Assembly: GCA_021234155.1 (NCBI GenBank) | Contig: JAJEKV010000002.1 | Location: 4,663,795-4,727,794 of the forward strand | Length of the DNA stretch: 64,000 nt | Reading direction: 5' to 3' | Source: Isoetes taiwanensis | Taxonomy: Eukaryota > Streptophyta > Lycopodiopsida > Isoetales > Isoetaceae | Shown here: positions 10,805 to 21,889 of the stretch, one piece after another | Layout: the number at the start of each line of letters is the position of its first letter | Numbering within the stretch: the first letter of the stretch is position 1 | Made by a program: the position numbers and the translations under genes | Notes under the pieces: generated by a model | What the model saw: the letters and a program-made list of their open reading frames with translations, nothing else | Databases searched by the model: none | What the model was told of the DNA's origin: nothing

Positions 10805-13139
10805 GATCATGGACAATGGAGGCTACGGAATGCATTAGACTCTATTGAGGATGGAATCTTTTCCATAAGAAAGGCTGGCTTTGCATTTGACATACCTCAA
10901 ACAACATTGAGGAATCATCTTTATGGGAAGACCAAAAATAAATTTGGTTTTATTCCCAAGGGTCTCACTATTGAGGAGGAAAAAATTCTTCTTGATTGGG
11001 CTTCAATTAGTTTGATGAAGGCGTGCGATTACCCTTGATATCATGAAACAAAGGGTTCTTTGCAATGACTAATAATGAGCCTACTTGTTTTAAAGATGGA
11101 TTACCCGGGAAGAAATGGTGGAAATGTTTTGGGGAAGGCATCCAATTGCTATGAGAACTCCACAATGTGTGGAGTTGCAAGGTCGAGCAATGACCTCCAA
11201 GAATTTAGAAAATTTTATTCCACCTTAAAGAAAGTTTCACGATGATTTGCATTTAGATTCAAGTAGAATCTGGAATTGTGATGAATCGAGGGTACACAAT
11301 TTGGTTGCGGGGGGGGGGAATGCGGGTAATTGCTCGAAAAGGCATGCAAAATGTTCTTGAACATGTGCCTAAAAAGTAGAGAATGGATGCCGGTTTTGGT
11401 TTGTGTGAATGCTTGGGTATTACCTTCAATTCTTTGTTGTTTTCATATTTTTTATAAGTCTACCAATATGTTTGTCGATTGATTCTTTGCGGTGCTAGGA
11501 TTCAGACCTTTATGTATTTAAAGGCAAAAGGATGAGGAACCAAAATCTGGTTGCGAGGATGTGAACCAGTGCGATTATGTCATTCGAGGGAAGAAGGCTT
11601 GGATCCTGACGCGAGTTGTTTGAGGCGTGGCTAGATCATTTCAAAATTACGTTCACGGAGGGTAAGCAAAGATAGACCACATCTTTTAGTTTGTGATGGG
11701 CATGGTAGCCATGTTAACATGGCTACCATACTTAAGGCCAGAGATATTGGATTGCATATTGTGCAATTACCGCCTCATACGTCACATCGATTACAACCAT
11801 TGGATGTGGCATGTTTCAGGCCATTTAAGCATTCTTTTAGGAAATTGAGAGCAAATTTTATGCATGCCCAGTTTGGTGTGGAGCCAACTAAAGAGGATTT
11901 GGCAACCATTGTTTCTAATTCTTTAAATCATGCTCTTACACCTACAAACATATGTGCTGGTTTTCATAAAACTGGCATCTGGCCTTGGGACCCTCCAAAG
12001 GTGCAAGCTGATCCACTTGCAGATAAGATGGAGTCTGAAAGAATGGCAGCAGCAGCAGCAGTTAGATCCTCTACAGTTACATCAAATGCAGCTCATAATG
12101 ATGTTGAAGAACAAGATTCTGATGAAGTTCAACCTGATCAAGGTAACTTCATCTTAAAATATTGAATTGTAGTTTTTTTTGTATTGTTAAGATTGATTAT
12201 TAATTGAATGAATGCAACGCAAGTGCAGGTGATTATGATGCTGGTTCAGGTGCATGTAATGTTGATGCAAGTGCAGCTGCAACTGTAGCTGATGTTAATG
12301 AAGGTTTAACTGAACATTCCATAGTTCCTGCTCACAATAGAAGTGTTAGTTTAGCAGGATTGGTTTCTCCATTACCAAATGCTGTTGCTTCAACCAGCAA
12401 CAATAATCCTTCTAACGTCTCTTCTGATACTAATAACAGACCTAAGCCTAAAAGGTTAAGATTGCCTGAGAGTTTGAAAGGAAAACTATATGTCACGTCC
12501 GATGATATGGTGCAGGCCAGGTTACAGCATGAGCAACAATGCTTAGAGGCAGCAAGAATTAGACAACATCAATTAGATGAAAAGAAGAGACTTCAGGCCC
12601 AAAGGAAAGAGATCAAAGAGCAAGAAAAGAAAAAAAGAGAAGAAAACAAAAGGCTGAGAGAGGAAAGGAAGGCAGCCTTAGAGCTTTTAGCATTAGAAAA
12701 AGCTGCCACACAAAACCTGGAAGAACCTATTTCTAGGCCAAAGAGAAATAGGAGGAAGACTATTAGGATGCTAGAATCTGAGCAGCAATGTCAAGACCAA
12801 GACGATGGTCCCATCATAATCACTGGAATTCAAAATGAGGAACAACCTCATGAGAATAGAATTGAAGATAACATTGAAAATGGGATTGAGAATGATCCAA
12901 TTATTGATGCTTCTAACAGTCAGGGACTTGATTTGGAGGTGCATTTACCTTTAATGCATTTCCAGGATAGCGAAATTGATGAAGAGAATGAGCCTTGCAT
13001 GAAGAAAAGAAGGATGAATAACATGGACAAAGATTCAGATTCTGCTGATGATTCTGATGTGAATGCAGGTAGGCTTAAAAATCTAGATGATGTTTATAGG
13101 TCTGAAGCTAATGATATTCTGAAGAACATGGGACTTTGA
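10805..13139 (+). pseudogene. pogo/Tigger-type (DDE_1) transposase, decayed 5' half, with spliced coiled-coil tail
   Basis: A helix-turn-helix (Psq type) is readable at 10805-11036 (SIRKAGFAFDIPQTTLRNHL). Next come GLPGKKWW near 11100, the first catalytic Asp in IWNCDES near 11270, the second in VCDGHGSHVN at 11689 on, and the third in LPPHTSHRLQPLD near 11800. The last two Asp are 35 residues apart, as in pogo/Tigger (DD30-36D). Stops and frameshifts interrupt everything before about 11690. The final part is open from there and splices at 12142/12229 (GT-AG, phase 1, frame kept) into an exon ending at 13139. That exon encodes an acidic, Ser-rich segment, a basic patch (KPKRLRLPESLKGK), a Lys/Glu/Arg coiled coil and SRPKRNRRKTIRM, a possible nuclear signal. 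The protein would bind and cut DNA in the nucleus. Confidence 0.8.
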
Positions 13140-15289
13140 TATATTAAGCCAATCTTGTACCTTCTATTTCATTAATGTAAAATTACTTGCAGCTCTAGCC
13201 TCTGAATAGAGGTATAAATGTCTATTTTCTGTTTTGTACAATTTCAAATGTTTTAATATTGATTTGTAATTGTATGTGACAGGTTTGTTATCAGATTTCT
13301 TGTGGCATTGGGCATTAATAGGCTTGAGCAACATTTGGAATACGAGGGATTCTATCTGTGATCATTTTTTGTAGAATGATCAGGGGGTAGGATCCCTCTA
13401 AAAGGTACGATTTGTGTATAAAAATTGCTTGTTTCTGTTTTTCTTTTCCTTTTTTTGGTGTAGGATTGATTCTAACAATGTCTCTTTGTTTTGCAGATGA
13501 GTTAAATGGTGTTGGCAACTTGCCAATTGGGGTTCAATTCCCTTTTATCTCTTTTAGTTCTATTATTTCTTAAGGTAGATTAGATGTTTAGGTAAGAAAT
13601 ATTAGGTACCTGCTGTGATTAGAATGGTGCTTTAATATCACCATCAACAGCACAAGGTTTCACCAAATCTGAAACGGAGACCACCATCTATAGAACTTGC
13701 ATTCGCCAATGCTGGATATTTGTATCACCATATATTAGACTTGCATTCACCACTTCCTGAATTTAGCATCACCATTAGGGGGTTCTGGATCACAATACAA
13801 TAGTGCACCATAGCAGATTTAGCATCACCATTATGGTGTCATGACCCCCTGATTTTGAATTGAAATTCTGAACTGTCCTTGATGTTTTCTGATAAAGTTG
13901 AACCTGATTATGTTTCAGCAAATCTTAGAGCACATTTTGATGTTAAAAAAAACTCATCTAGCACTAGTATGTTCAATCTGTGGTTGTTTTTCTGTTAAGT
14001 TCACCATTGCTGGAACCCCCACCTTAGCAGTCATAAGGCGCAGATTGCAAGTAAAGTGCTTGTTTTCCACTTCCTTTACTTAACCCCAATACTTTTTGGG
14101 TTTCAGAACATGCCTCCTCCCATAACTTGCTTGGTTGCTTCATTCCCACCCAGACCTTCAATCAATTGCTCACTGTGACTGTTCTAATCCCTGTCCCTGC
14201 ACACTGTTCTAAACTTCTTCACTCTGCCTGCCCTATAGTATTTCCATGTTCACAGATAACAATAAACAATTAACAAATTACAGATAGAGCTTATGATGCA
14301 TCCAGAAATACAAGCAAAAGTGATGTTATCCCTTTCCGTCTGGCTATGTGTTAAGTGCAGCAAGTCCACAAATGGATACGGGCAGAAGGGATAAAGGCAA
14401 AATTGGTGGTAGGCAGATATTTTTGGATTGATTGGGGATTTGCAAAAAGGCAAGGTTTTTCCCCTTTCCCCCTTAAAATAGATATTGTCTGCCTTCCTGA
14501 TAGAAGAATATAGAATGAAATAGATGGTTACGGTTTGGGGTTATATTTCTCAAACCTCAGATGCGCTCTCAGTCAGCCGATTCCTTTCAGTCTGCCGATT
14601 CCTGCCAGATCGACACTCCCTAGATCTTAGAATGCTGCCCAAACCTAGATTTGCACACTAAGACTTGATTTGTAGCAGTCGTGAATCCCGCCCTGATGCC
14701 TCCAGACGAAATCGCATGTTGGTCCGACCTCCATCAAGTCGAGCAAACGAAGCTTCAACGATGCATGTGGACTGTACAAAAGGGTTCGAGATCTTAGGGC
14801 AAACAGGTTTAGCAAAAAAAAAAAAAATTAAAAAAAATAGTGGACGCATTTAACTTAAGATGTGTGTCGATGCGCCACATCTGCATCTTAAGCATCTAAA
14901 CTTTAGATGCGCGCATCTGTGGAACACAAGAACATTGTTGCCTCATGATGCTTTTAAAAATTGGCTATTAACAACATGTTCATAGTAGAAGAACACCCCC
15001 AGATGTTCACATATAGAGGATATGGCTAAAGCATGTATTATGGCTTCTGAGTCGTTGGATAACGGCACGTCTGGGAATATATTCTCTCTCCACAAATCCA
15101 GAACACCCAATTCAAGTCTTTTTTAGGTCAAACTGCCCCTTGTTGACCCGACTTTAAAGGGGGCATTATCAAAGCACACACCATTGGATAAAACAGTATT
15201 CTGGCTTTTGTACAGTATAGTATGAAAGCAACAGAACAGACTACTGCATAAGAATGCTCCATGACTCAACAACACGAAGAACATTACAC
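13140..15289. other. Intergenic, low-complexity and repeat remnants
   Basis: No gene was recognised. Imperfect repeats of a TTTAGCATCACCATTA motif occur at 13630-13835. A cluster of GCATCT/AGATGC motifs at 14843-14920, followed by AAGAACATTG, resembles the sequence left of the transposase gene at 9541-9740. An A-rich run lies at about 14812-14840. Confidence 0.4.
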
Positions 15290-15294
15290 AATCG

Positions 15295-15530
15295 CATGAG
15301 CCTGGGGAATCGAACCCCAGATGAATACGAAGCCCATGGCTTACCTGGACGATACGTGGAGATCACACATAGGAGCCATCCAACACATGTCATTGACTGC
15401 CATTCCAAGCTCTAGCTGTCAATGGCATGCATTTGATGATCCTATGCATAGTGCCCTTGAATAGCTGCAAGCCCACAAAGACAATATGTTAGTGAGCTTG
15501 GGGAATTGAACTCCAATGCAATGCCAATGC
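15295..15530 (-). repeat. Two tRNA-like T-arm/B-box modules (SINE-like)
   Basis: On the minus strand, CTGGGGTTCGATTCCCCAG (about 15302-15320) forms a perfect T-arm stem-loop followed by GCTCATG. A diverged copy, GAGTTCAATTCCCCAAGCTC, lies at about 15495-15514. Both contain a Pol III B-box consensus. I could not build complete tRNA cloverleaves, so these are probably tRNA-derived SINE fragments rather than functional tRNA genes. Confidence 0.4.
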
Positions 15531-15689
15531 TCATCCGAGCATAAGGGAGATCCCAGCAGAGGGGGTCTCCCTTATGCCCAGGGGCCAAAGCCCTCTGAAA
15601 ATCTGTAGATATTAGTAACGAAGTGGAATGAACAAAGCATGTACAACACACAGCATCAAAGGACAAAAAATCACATATTCATAAGCTTA

Positions 15690-17260
15690 GAAAATGTACA
15701 TGTGGCATGGGCACCACGCACATGAAACTGCACAAACAAGGACATTGCAAACAAGATCAAGAACAAAAAGGCCAGATGCAGCCCGCCTGATCACGACATC
15801 AAGCTGTCGGATTTCCTGCGTCAAGAAGCCCCTAGCGAGGCTCATGTGAGATCTCAAAGCATGTAACTCAAATAATGGAGCATCAAGCTGCTCCCAGGCA
15901 ACACTAGAGATCGCCGAATCGATGGCCACATAAAAACCAGTCAACTGCCTCCATCCCAACTTGGATAATACTCGTTATAAATTCCTCTGCAGTGAACAGC
16001 TGCTCCCCCTCTGGAAGATAAGCCTGAGGATCAGGATGAGAATCATCAATCCTAGAGCTTATCAAAAAGGGATCCAAGCTCACGACGGGATGGCCCGTCT
16101 CCCCAGCAGGATTCCCATCGGTCTCCATTTCTACCCTGCAACAAACTGTCACCACCACAAAACATGCTGAAAGAAAGCAAAACATAGACAAAACTGAAGC
16201 TGTACATGTAACCAGACACATAATAACTCAGCCAACCACCATGGTATGATATCCAGTGCAGATGGGAATGTAGTTCACACCATGATCAGGGATTTCAAGA
16301 TCAAGGCTGAAGGATGGATCATGAATATCCTGAAAATTACAATCCATCTCACCAGATGGCACAGAATCATCCCAATATTGGTGACGGCCAGGTCCATTCC
16401 CTTCAACAGGCACATAACCTGCAGGTAAACCAAAGAGAATAGTTTTAACATCAGATGGCATACAGTTGAGCGGGATTCAACAGAACCCTCCAAGCAGCAC
16501 GGACTCTATGCTCATTTGCATGGGCAGTGTTGGATGGAATGATCCAACTACTGCTCAAAGTATATTTCCCACTTCTCAACATCCTGCAAATTGTGAACGT
16601 CAAACTAGGAGTCAACCTACGACCACCGTGGTAAAAAACAAAGTGCGCTACCTTGTTCAGAAGGTTTCTGTTATCCAACACACATAGGTCCTTCGTGTCC
16701 CCAGCACCCCATCTTACATACAAATTTTTTCCCTTCTCAATCATCGATTCAAATATATTGTGCAGGTGGCAGGAGTAATGCACCTTGCCTATGTCTTTCA
16801 TGCAGTATCCCAACATGCCCTCGAAGCTGTGCAACCTGTTATTCTTGAGGACCTTGCAGACTAAGATAACACCGGCTAGCTTAGAGGGCCAATTAAAGTC
16901 CCTTTTGATAGCATCGTTCAGGGCCTTAGGAGTCTTGTAGCGGGCTCTAAGCATGGCCTGCACATGGAGGTGGTCGGCAGAAGATCCCCTCTCCAAGGCA
17001 ATTGTGTCAGCAAGGCATCTCCTATCGCAGAAGGAAGAAAGGGCATCAAAGAAACTACGGGGAACGTCTTCACCAGACAAGGCCAATGTCACGGAGACAT
17101 CTATTGCATCTCAGCTCTGTGCGAGGTTAGGCATGGCAGGAGTGGGCATGGCAGAACTTTCAGTTTGTACAGAACTTGATTCCATTGGCATCGAACAAGG
17201 GATAGGCCCATGGGCAGCAGAAGCCCTGCCCTTTCTGGCTGCTCTTCTCATGGCAGACAT
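15690..17260 (-). pseudogene. Rep-like HUH endonuclease (Replitron/CRESS-Rep type transposase), nearly intact catalytic part
   Basis: From the ATG at 17258-17260 a frame runs 49 codons to one TGA (17111-17113), then continues open to 16451. It contains a TLALSGED strand (possible Rep motif I) at about 17090. The HUH motif HLH, in SADHLHVQAML, is at 16972-16964. A single-Tyr motif GYCMKD, with the Tyr at 16807-16805, lies 53 residues after the second His. HUH then YxxK is the arrangement of rolling-circle Rep nucleases, which nick single-stranded DNA through Tyr. No helicase domain follows, unlike Helitrons. Downstream frames (RHQYWDDSV near 16380; DPQAYLPEGEQLF near 16030; SAISSVAWEQLDAPLFELHA near 15890) look like the same gene across a frameshift and a possible intron (acceptor near 16136). 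Single-Tyr Rep transposons without helicase, called Replitrons, are known from algae and non-seed plants; assignment to that group is inference. Confidence 0.6.
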
Positions 17261-17405
17261 GATGAAGACACAAATACAAAAAACAAATAAGAATATGCAG
17301 GTCGCTCACCTGTTACTGTGGGAAGACTATGCAGGTCGTTCGCCTCTTCTTGCTTCACTGAGCCTGAAATACCAAACAAAACCCAGAGACAACCCATCGG
17401 CCGAA

Positions 17406-17445
17406 TTGGGAATCGGATCTGCAGCAACCGCAAATAGGCTTGGCG
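17406..17445. repeat. Left 40-bp direct repeat flanking the SINE-like array
   Basis: TTGGGAATCGGATCTGCAGC through to GCTTGGCG is repeated with one inserted base at 18493-18533, just beyond the array. It may be a long target-site duplication, or a remnant of an older repeat into which the array was placed. Confidence 0.8.
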
Positions 17446-17448
17446 GCC

Positions 17449-18491
17449 TTATTACTTTGTTTAAGGTCCATACTAGACTAATCTTGTACAGACTAGCTAG
17501 TTTATCCCACTACCTTGCGGCAGCCAAAGTGGAGGACACGTATAGGCTTTTAAGTTCTACCACGTCGGGGATCATCATCGTATACCCCCAATAACCAACT
17601 CCCAAAGATAAACATACATTGGCAAGGTTTGAACCCATGACCAAATGCACATTTATTTTGGCATTATTAGGCATATACCAACTCATCACACATCCGTTGG
17701 GCAAAACTTTTGCCTTACATGCACACTTTGTAGGCAGGATTTAATCCCGCCTTAGGAAGTCTAGGTCCTAGGGGCAACTCTAGGGGCATGGCTTTTTAGC
17801 CTCACCATCCTAGTGCCACCTACCATAGTCCCATTGTTTTTTTATTACTTTGTTTAAGGTCCATACTAGACTAATCTTGTACAGACTAGCTAGTTTATCC
17901 CACTACCTTGGAGGACACATGTAGGCTTTTAAGTTCTACCACGTAGGGGATCATCATCGTATACCCCCAATAACCAACTCCCAAAGATAAATATACATTG
18001 GCAAGGTTTGAACCCATGACCAAATGCACATTTATTTTGGCATTATTAAGCATATACCAACTCACCACACATCCAGTTGGGCAAAACTTTTTTGCCTTAC
18101 ATGCACACTTTGTAGGCGGGATTTAATCATGCCTTAGGAAGTCTAGGTCCTAGGGGCAACTCTAGGGGCATGGCTTTTAGCCTCACCATCCCTAGTGCCA
18201 CCTACCATAGTCCCATTGTTTTATTACTTTGTTTAAGGTCCATACTAGACTAATCTTGTGCTGGACTAGCTAGTTTATCCCACTACCTTCGGGCGGCCAA
18301 AGTGGAGGGACATTATAGGCTTTTAAGTTCTACCACGTCGGGGATCATCATCGTATACCCCCAATAACCAACTCTCAAAGATAAACATACATTGGCAAGG
18401 TTTGAACCCATGACCAAATGCACATTTATTTTGGCATTATTAGGCATATACCAACTCACCACACATCCGTTGGGCAAAACTTTTGCCTTAC
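17449..18491 (-). repeat. Tandem array of 2.7 tRNA-derived SINE-like units, about 380-393 bp each
   Basis: Units start at 17449, 17842 and 18221, each with TTATTACTTTGTTTAAGG; the third stops at 18491. On the minus strand each unit has an A-box-like GAGTTGGTATATGCC and, some 45 bp further on, a B-box-like GGGTTCAAACC, the layout of a tRNA-derived Pol III promoter. Units are highly similar, with small indels and an 8-bp difference around GGCGGCCAAAG. Short open frames inside are repeats of one another and not genes. Confidence 0.75.
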
Positions 18492-18492
18492 T

Positions 18493-18533
18493 TTGGGAAT
18501 CGGCATCTGCAGCAACCGCAAATAGGCTTGGCG
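18493..18533. repeat. Right 41-bp direct repeat flanking the SINE-like array
   Basis: This is the partner of 17406-17445. It differs by one extra C (CGGCATCTG against CGGATCTG). Confidence 0.8.
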
Positions 18534-20752
18534 ACACCTGAAGCAGCCGCTGCGACACCTGAAACAACCGGATTTAGAATCGGCTGCACTAATCGACAAC
18601 TCAGGCATCCCCGACAATGTTTAAACGTATTTCAATACGAATACCACAATAAACCTTCAAGAATCATATGTTACAAAAATACCCTTTTTGATTGCGAAAA
18701 CATTATAGCCATATTCACATTTGAGAAATTCATACATATGTTAGCTGATACAAAGATGTTCATAGTCTTTGATGCATCGGTAGGAATATATATTGGGATT
18801 TCTAATCCTCTTCAGCCCATCGAGTATCACGTTGTCATAGTCTCCCACATTTGCCTTTTGATGAATAAAGAATTACTCTTTTCGAGGTTGGACAATTATA
18901 GTTTGGCTTGTTATTACTTTCTACATTCGACTCGGGGTTAGATGTTCAATGGCTATGCTAATTTTGTCATATGTTCTTATCCCATTGGATGTCTGTTTCT
19001 TGTTGTTTCCCTTACCCTTGTGTGCTTTGTCACATGGTCCTGTTCCAAACTAAAGACGGTGTCAGCTAAGCCTCTTTGCTTTTTCCATTGGTGTTTTTGA
19101 TGGTTTGTGCCTTTCTTTTTCCTGGTTTTTTTTTTTTGTTCTATTTTTGCTATAGATGAGGAATCGATGCATGTTGATTTCCAAGATGTAGAGGGGATCC
19201 ATCTTACCATCGCTTCCTTTTAGTTGGCATTACCCTGATGGGGCTCCTTCCTCGTTGAAATTCCATTCTTTCGTTTGATGCCATTTGCTTGCCGCTTGAT
19301 CTTCGATTTCATTGCCATTCCAATGCACTACCTATGTCAATACCAATATTGCTTCTGTTGGTTTTTCACTGTTGTTGGATACCCACTACATGCAGAGCAT
19401 CATTTAGTTGACTTCACCTGTTGTCCACCCCTAAGATTACAAGAAATGTAACCTATCCATTTTGTATATGGCCGCACTTTGGACTTTGCTTCTTTTCAGT
19501 TCCCCTTCGTATGTCATGAGATCTATAACTACCCGTCTCTTCAGCAACAATGTTGGTTTCTCATTATTTCGGTCGGGACCTTCTGATAGTAGCTCCATGG
19601 AACTTCTATTGGCCTCGTCCTCCTACATCACTAACTCTAGTTTTTACTTTCTCTGTTCTTCAGCATTGTATTTGGGTTATTGGTTTAGTGCAGATGCCCA
19701 GATGTGGCTTTCTTTTAGTTTGTCTCCTTTTCCCTCTATCCATATGTGCTGCATATCTGGTTTTGACAATTGAATTTATCTTCATATAATGATAAGAAGA
19801 TAATTATATTTGTACGCATTTCATGTCTGGCATTTCTCTTAGGGGTAGACAGCCTCAGTATCTGTTGCTACTAGGACCCTGAACTTGCGTATTATAGGGG
19901 GTCGCAGAGCCAGAGGCTGATGCCCATTCAGATGTGCACGAGGCTTTGCATTTCTTCACTGAAGTCATGCATGTGAAGGTTGGTGGAGTTGTCTCTCTGC
20001 TACTAGGGTGGGAGCGGCAAGACTTGATCGTCCTTGACATCATTTGGTTTAGTTTCAAGATCCTCTCAACTGCCTACATGTTCTTCGGCATGGAACCATC
20101 TGAGAGGAACTAGTTTCTCAGTATAGGAGGACTTCTCCCCTCTTCAATTATGTAATCATAAGGAGGAGCTCTACAAAGTGAGGGCAGCCCGCCTACAAAT
20201 GAAATGGGAAAAAGCATAGAAAGAGACAGATTTTTCTTGACAATGCTTGTTATCACTTTATGCCTTATCTGAGTCGAGTGTAACATGCAGCATGTCCAAA
20301 ATAAAAATAGTGGAAGAGTTCAAGTACCTAATTTTTGTCAGGATTACAAACGGAGAATGAGATTTCATAAAAGCACTACTAAAGAGACTGTGGATTTACA
20401 ATGATTGCATGTAAGCCAATGCACAATTAACTTTCATTACATTGATCCATTATTTCTGCAACTAGAGCCAATGGATGTTTGTTGTTGCCCATTAGTAGAA
20501 ATTGTAAAATGTCACATTATGGTCTAAATACATTGTAGAGAACAACAAGCTTATAGACTCCTACAGTGAGTATTTTGTTGTCTACTCTCAGACATCCACG
20601 GTACATGTAGTTGAAGCTCCAATTGCTCGAATTTAGGCCCAAGAAAGAAGACGGCAATGCCCTTTCAAGAATACAAAATTCCTTCAAAGAGCCCTTAACC
20701 CAAACATTCAATGCCCAAGCCTTAGTTAAAAAAATAAGAATACCAAACCTTT
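18534..20752. other. Intergenic; one coding-like stretch near 19900-20110
   Basis: No family was recognised. The plus-strand stretch at about 19900-20110 reads GVAEPEADAHSDVHEALHFF and then VKVGGVVSLLLGWERQDLIV. The composition is protein-like, but I cannot name it. The remainder shows only short random frames. Confidence 0.3.
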
Positions 20753-21889
20753 TGTAACGTTCCTAACCGACATGCCCTTAACCAACTGGGCAAAACTGTC
20801 TAGACGTTTATGAGTAGTCGCTTCTACCCATTTATGCCAGTCTCTCGGGAACGTCCCACAGACACATTCAAGGTTCGAATACTCGAGCAGTCTACCATGG
20901 GCCCGTTACAGTCTCTCCCACTAGAACTATGCTCGTCCTCGAGCATTCAAGGCTATACCATGTCTATGTCATACCATGTCACAATGATTACCAAATCTTT
21001 GCAAATTACCCATGCATATAGGCACCCATGGAGATTCGAATTCGAGACCTTCTCTGGTACCAACTGTAACGTTCCTAACTGATATCAAGGAAAATTTTAA
21101 GCACCTTATAATTTTTTCTAAGTGAAGTGAATTGGCCATTCCTTATGTAATTTCACTATTGAAGTGAAGCTTGAAATGGCCACTTTTGCTATTTTTTTTC
21201 AATGCAAGTCTAACCCAAATGGCGATTCCTCCTTCAACGTTTTAGCACTTGAAGTGGCCAAATTTAGACACATAACAAATTGTGATGGCAATCTACCAAT
21301 ATTGATTCTAACACCTTACATAATATGCTCAAATAAATCTAATAACTTAAGTTATATATTAATAGACCCAAAGACGCAGATTCTTTTGCCATCATATAGT
21401 TCAAAAATATTTGTTTACCAAATTAATACGTTTTGTAAGTAGGTATAGGCTATGATAAAAATCCCTGTTATTCTCTGGGGAGTGGTCCCATGCTAAAAAT
21501 GGCCATTTTGTTGGCTAATATCCTTCATCCATGAAACTCAAATGGCCAATATACTAGTATGTCCCAAATTACAAAATAATGAATTGGCCATTCCAATCCT
21601 TTATCTGTCAATTTACTGTTATGAAATGGCGAATTTGCACCTACTACATAGCTAACTTATCCTACTCAGGCCGGCCACGGTATTTTGCTAGAATAGGTAA
21701 TTCGGGGCCAAATGGCCCGCTGGGGCCAATAAAATTTTCGCTGACTGATATGCCCTTAACCAACTGGGCAAAACCGCCCTAGACGTTTATGAGTAGTCAC
21801 TTCTACCCATTTATGCCAGTGTCTTGGGAATGCCCCACAGGCACATTTAAGGCTCGAATACTCGAGCAGTCTACCATGGGCCCGTTACA
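20753..21889 (-). mobile_element. TRIM-like miniature LTR retrotransposon, minus orientation, split by a hAT-type element
   Basis: Two LTRs of about 158 bp, each TGTAACG...CGTTACA on the minus strand, enclose a 154-bp interior (20911-21064). The 3' LTR is 20753-20910. The 5' LTR is 21065-21085 plus 21752-21889, separated by an inserted element. The 5-bp target duplication CCTTT is present at 20748-20752 and 21890-21894. Directly after the 5' LTR, TTGGTACCAGAGAAGG resembles a tRNA-Met primer site, and a purine-rich AGTGGGAGAGAC precedes the 3' LTR. With no coding capacity and about 470 bp in all before the insertion, it fits the TRIM class. Confidence 0.88.
21086..21743. mobile_element. Non-autonomous hAT-type DNA transposon nested in the TRIM 5' LTR
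   Basis: The insert is flanked by an 8-bp duplication, ACTGATAT (21078-21085 and 21744-21751), the hAT target length. Ends are imperfect inverted repeats: CAAGGAAAATTTTA on the left, and CAGCGAAAATTTTA as reverse complement on the right (12 of 14 match). About ten AATGGCC/GGCCATT-type motifs are scattered through its 658 bp, like the subterminal transposase-binding motifs of Ac-type elements. It has no transposase frame, so it would depend on one in trans. Confidence 0.82.

Noticed and set aside
15302-15320. Possible minus-strand tRNA gene (perfect T-arm)
   Set aside because: No matching acceptor stem, D-arm and anticodon arm could be built around it, and a diverged second module nearby points to a SINE-like repeat.
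16953-17594. Long plus-strand open frame of 213 codons
   Set aside because: It lies opposite the Rep-like frame and runs into the SINE-like array; its translation has no recognisable motif, so it is a shadow.
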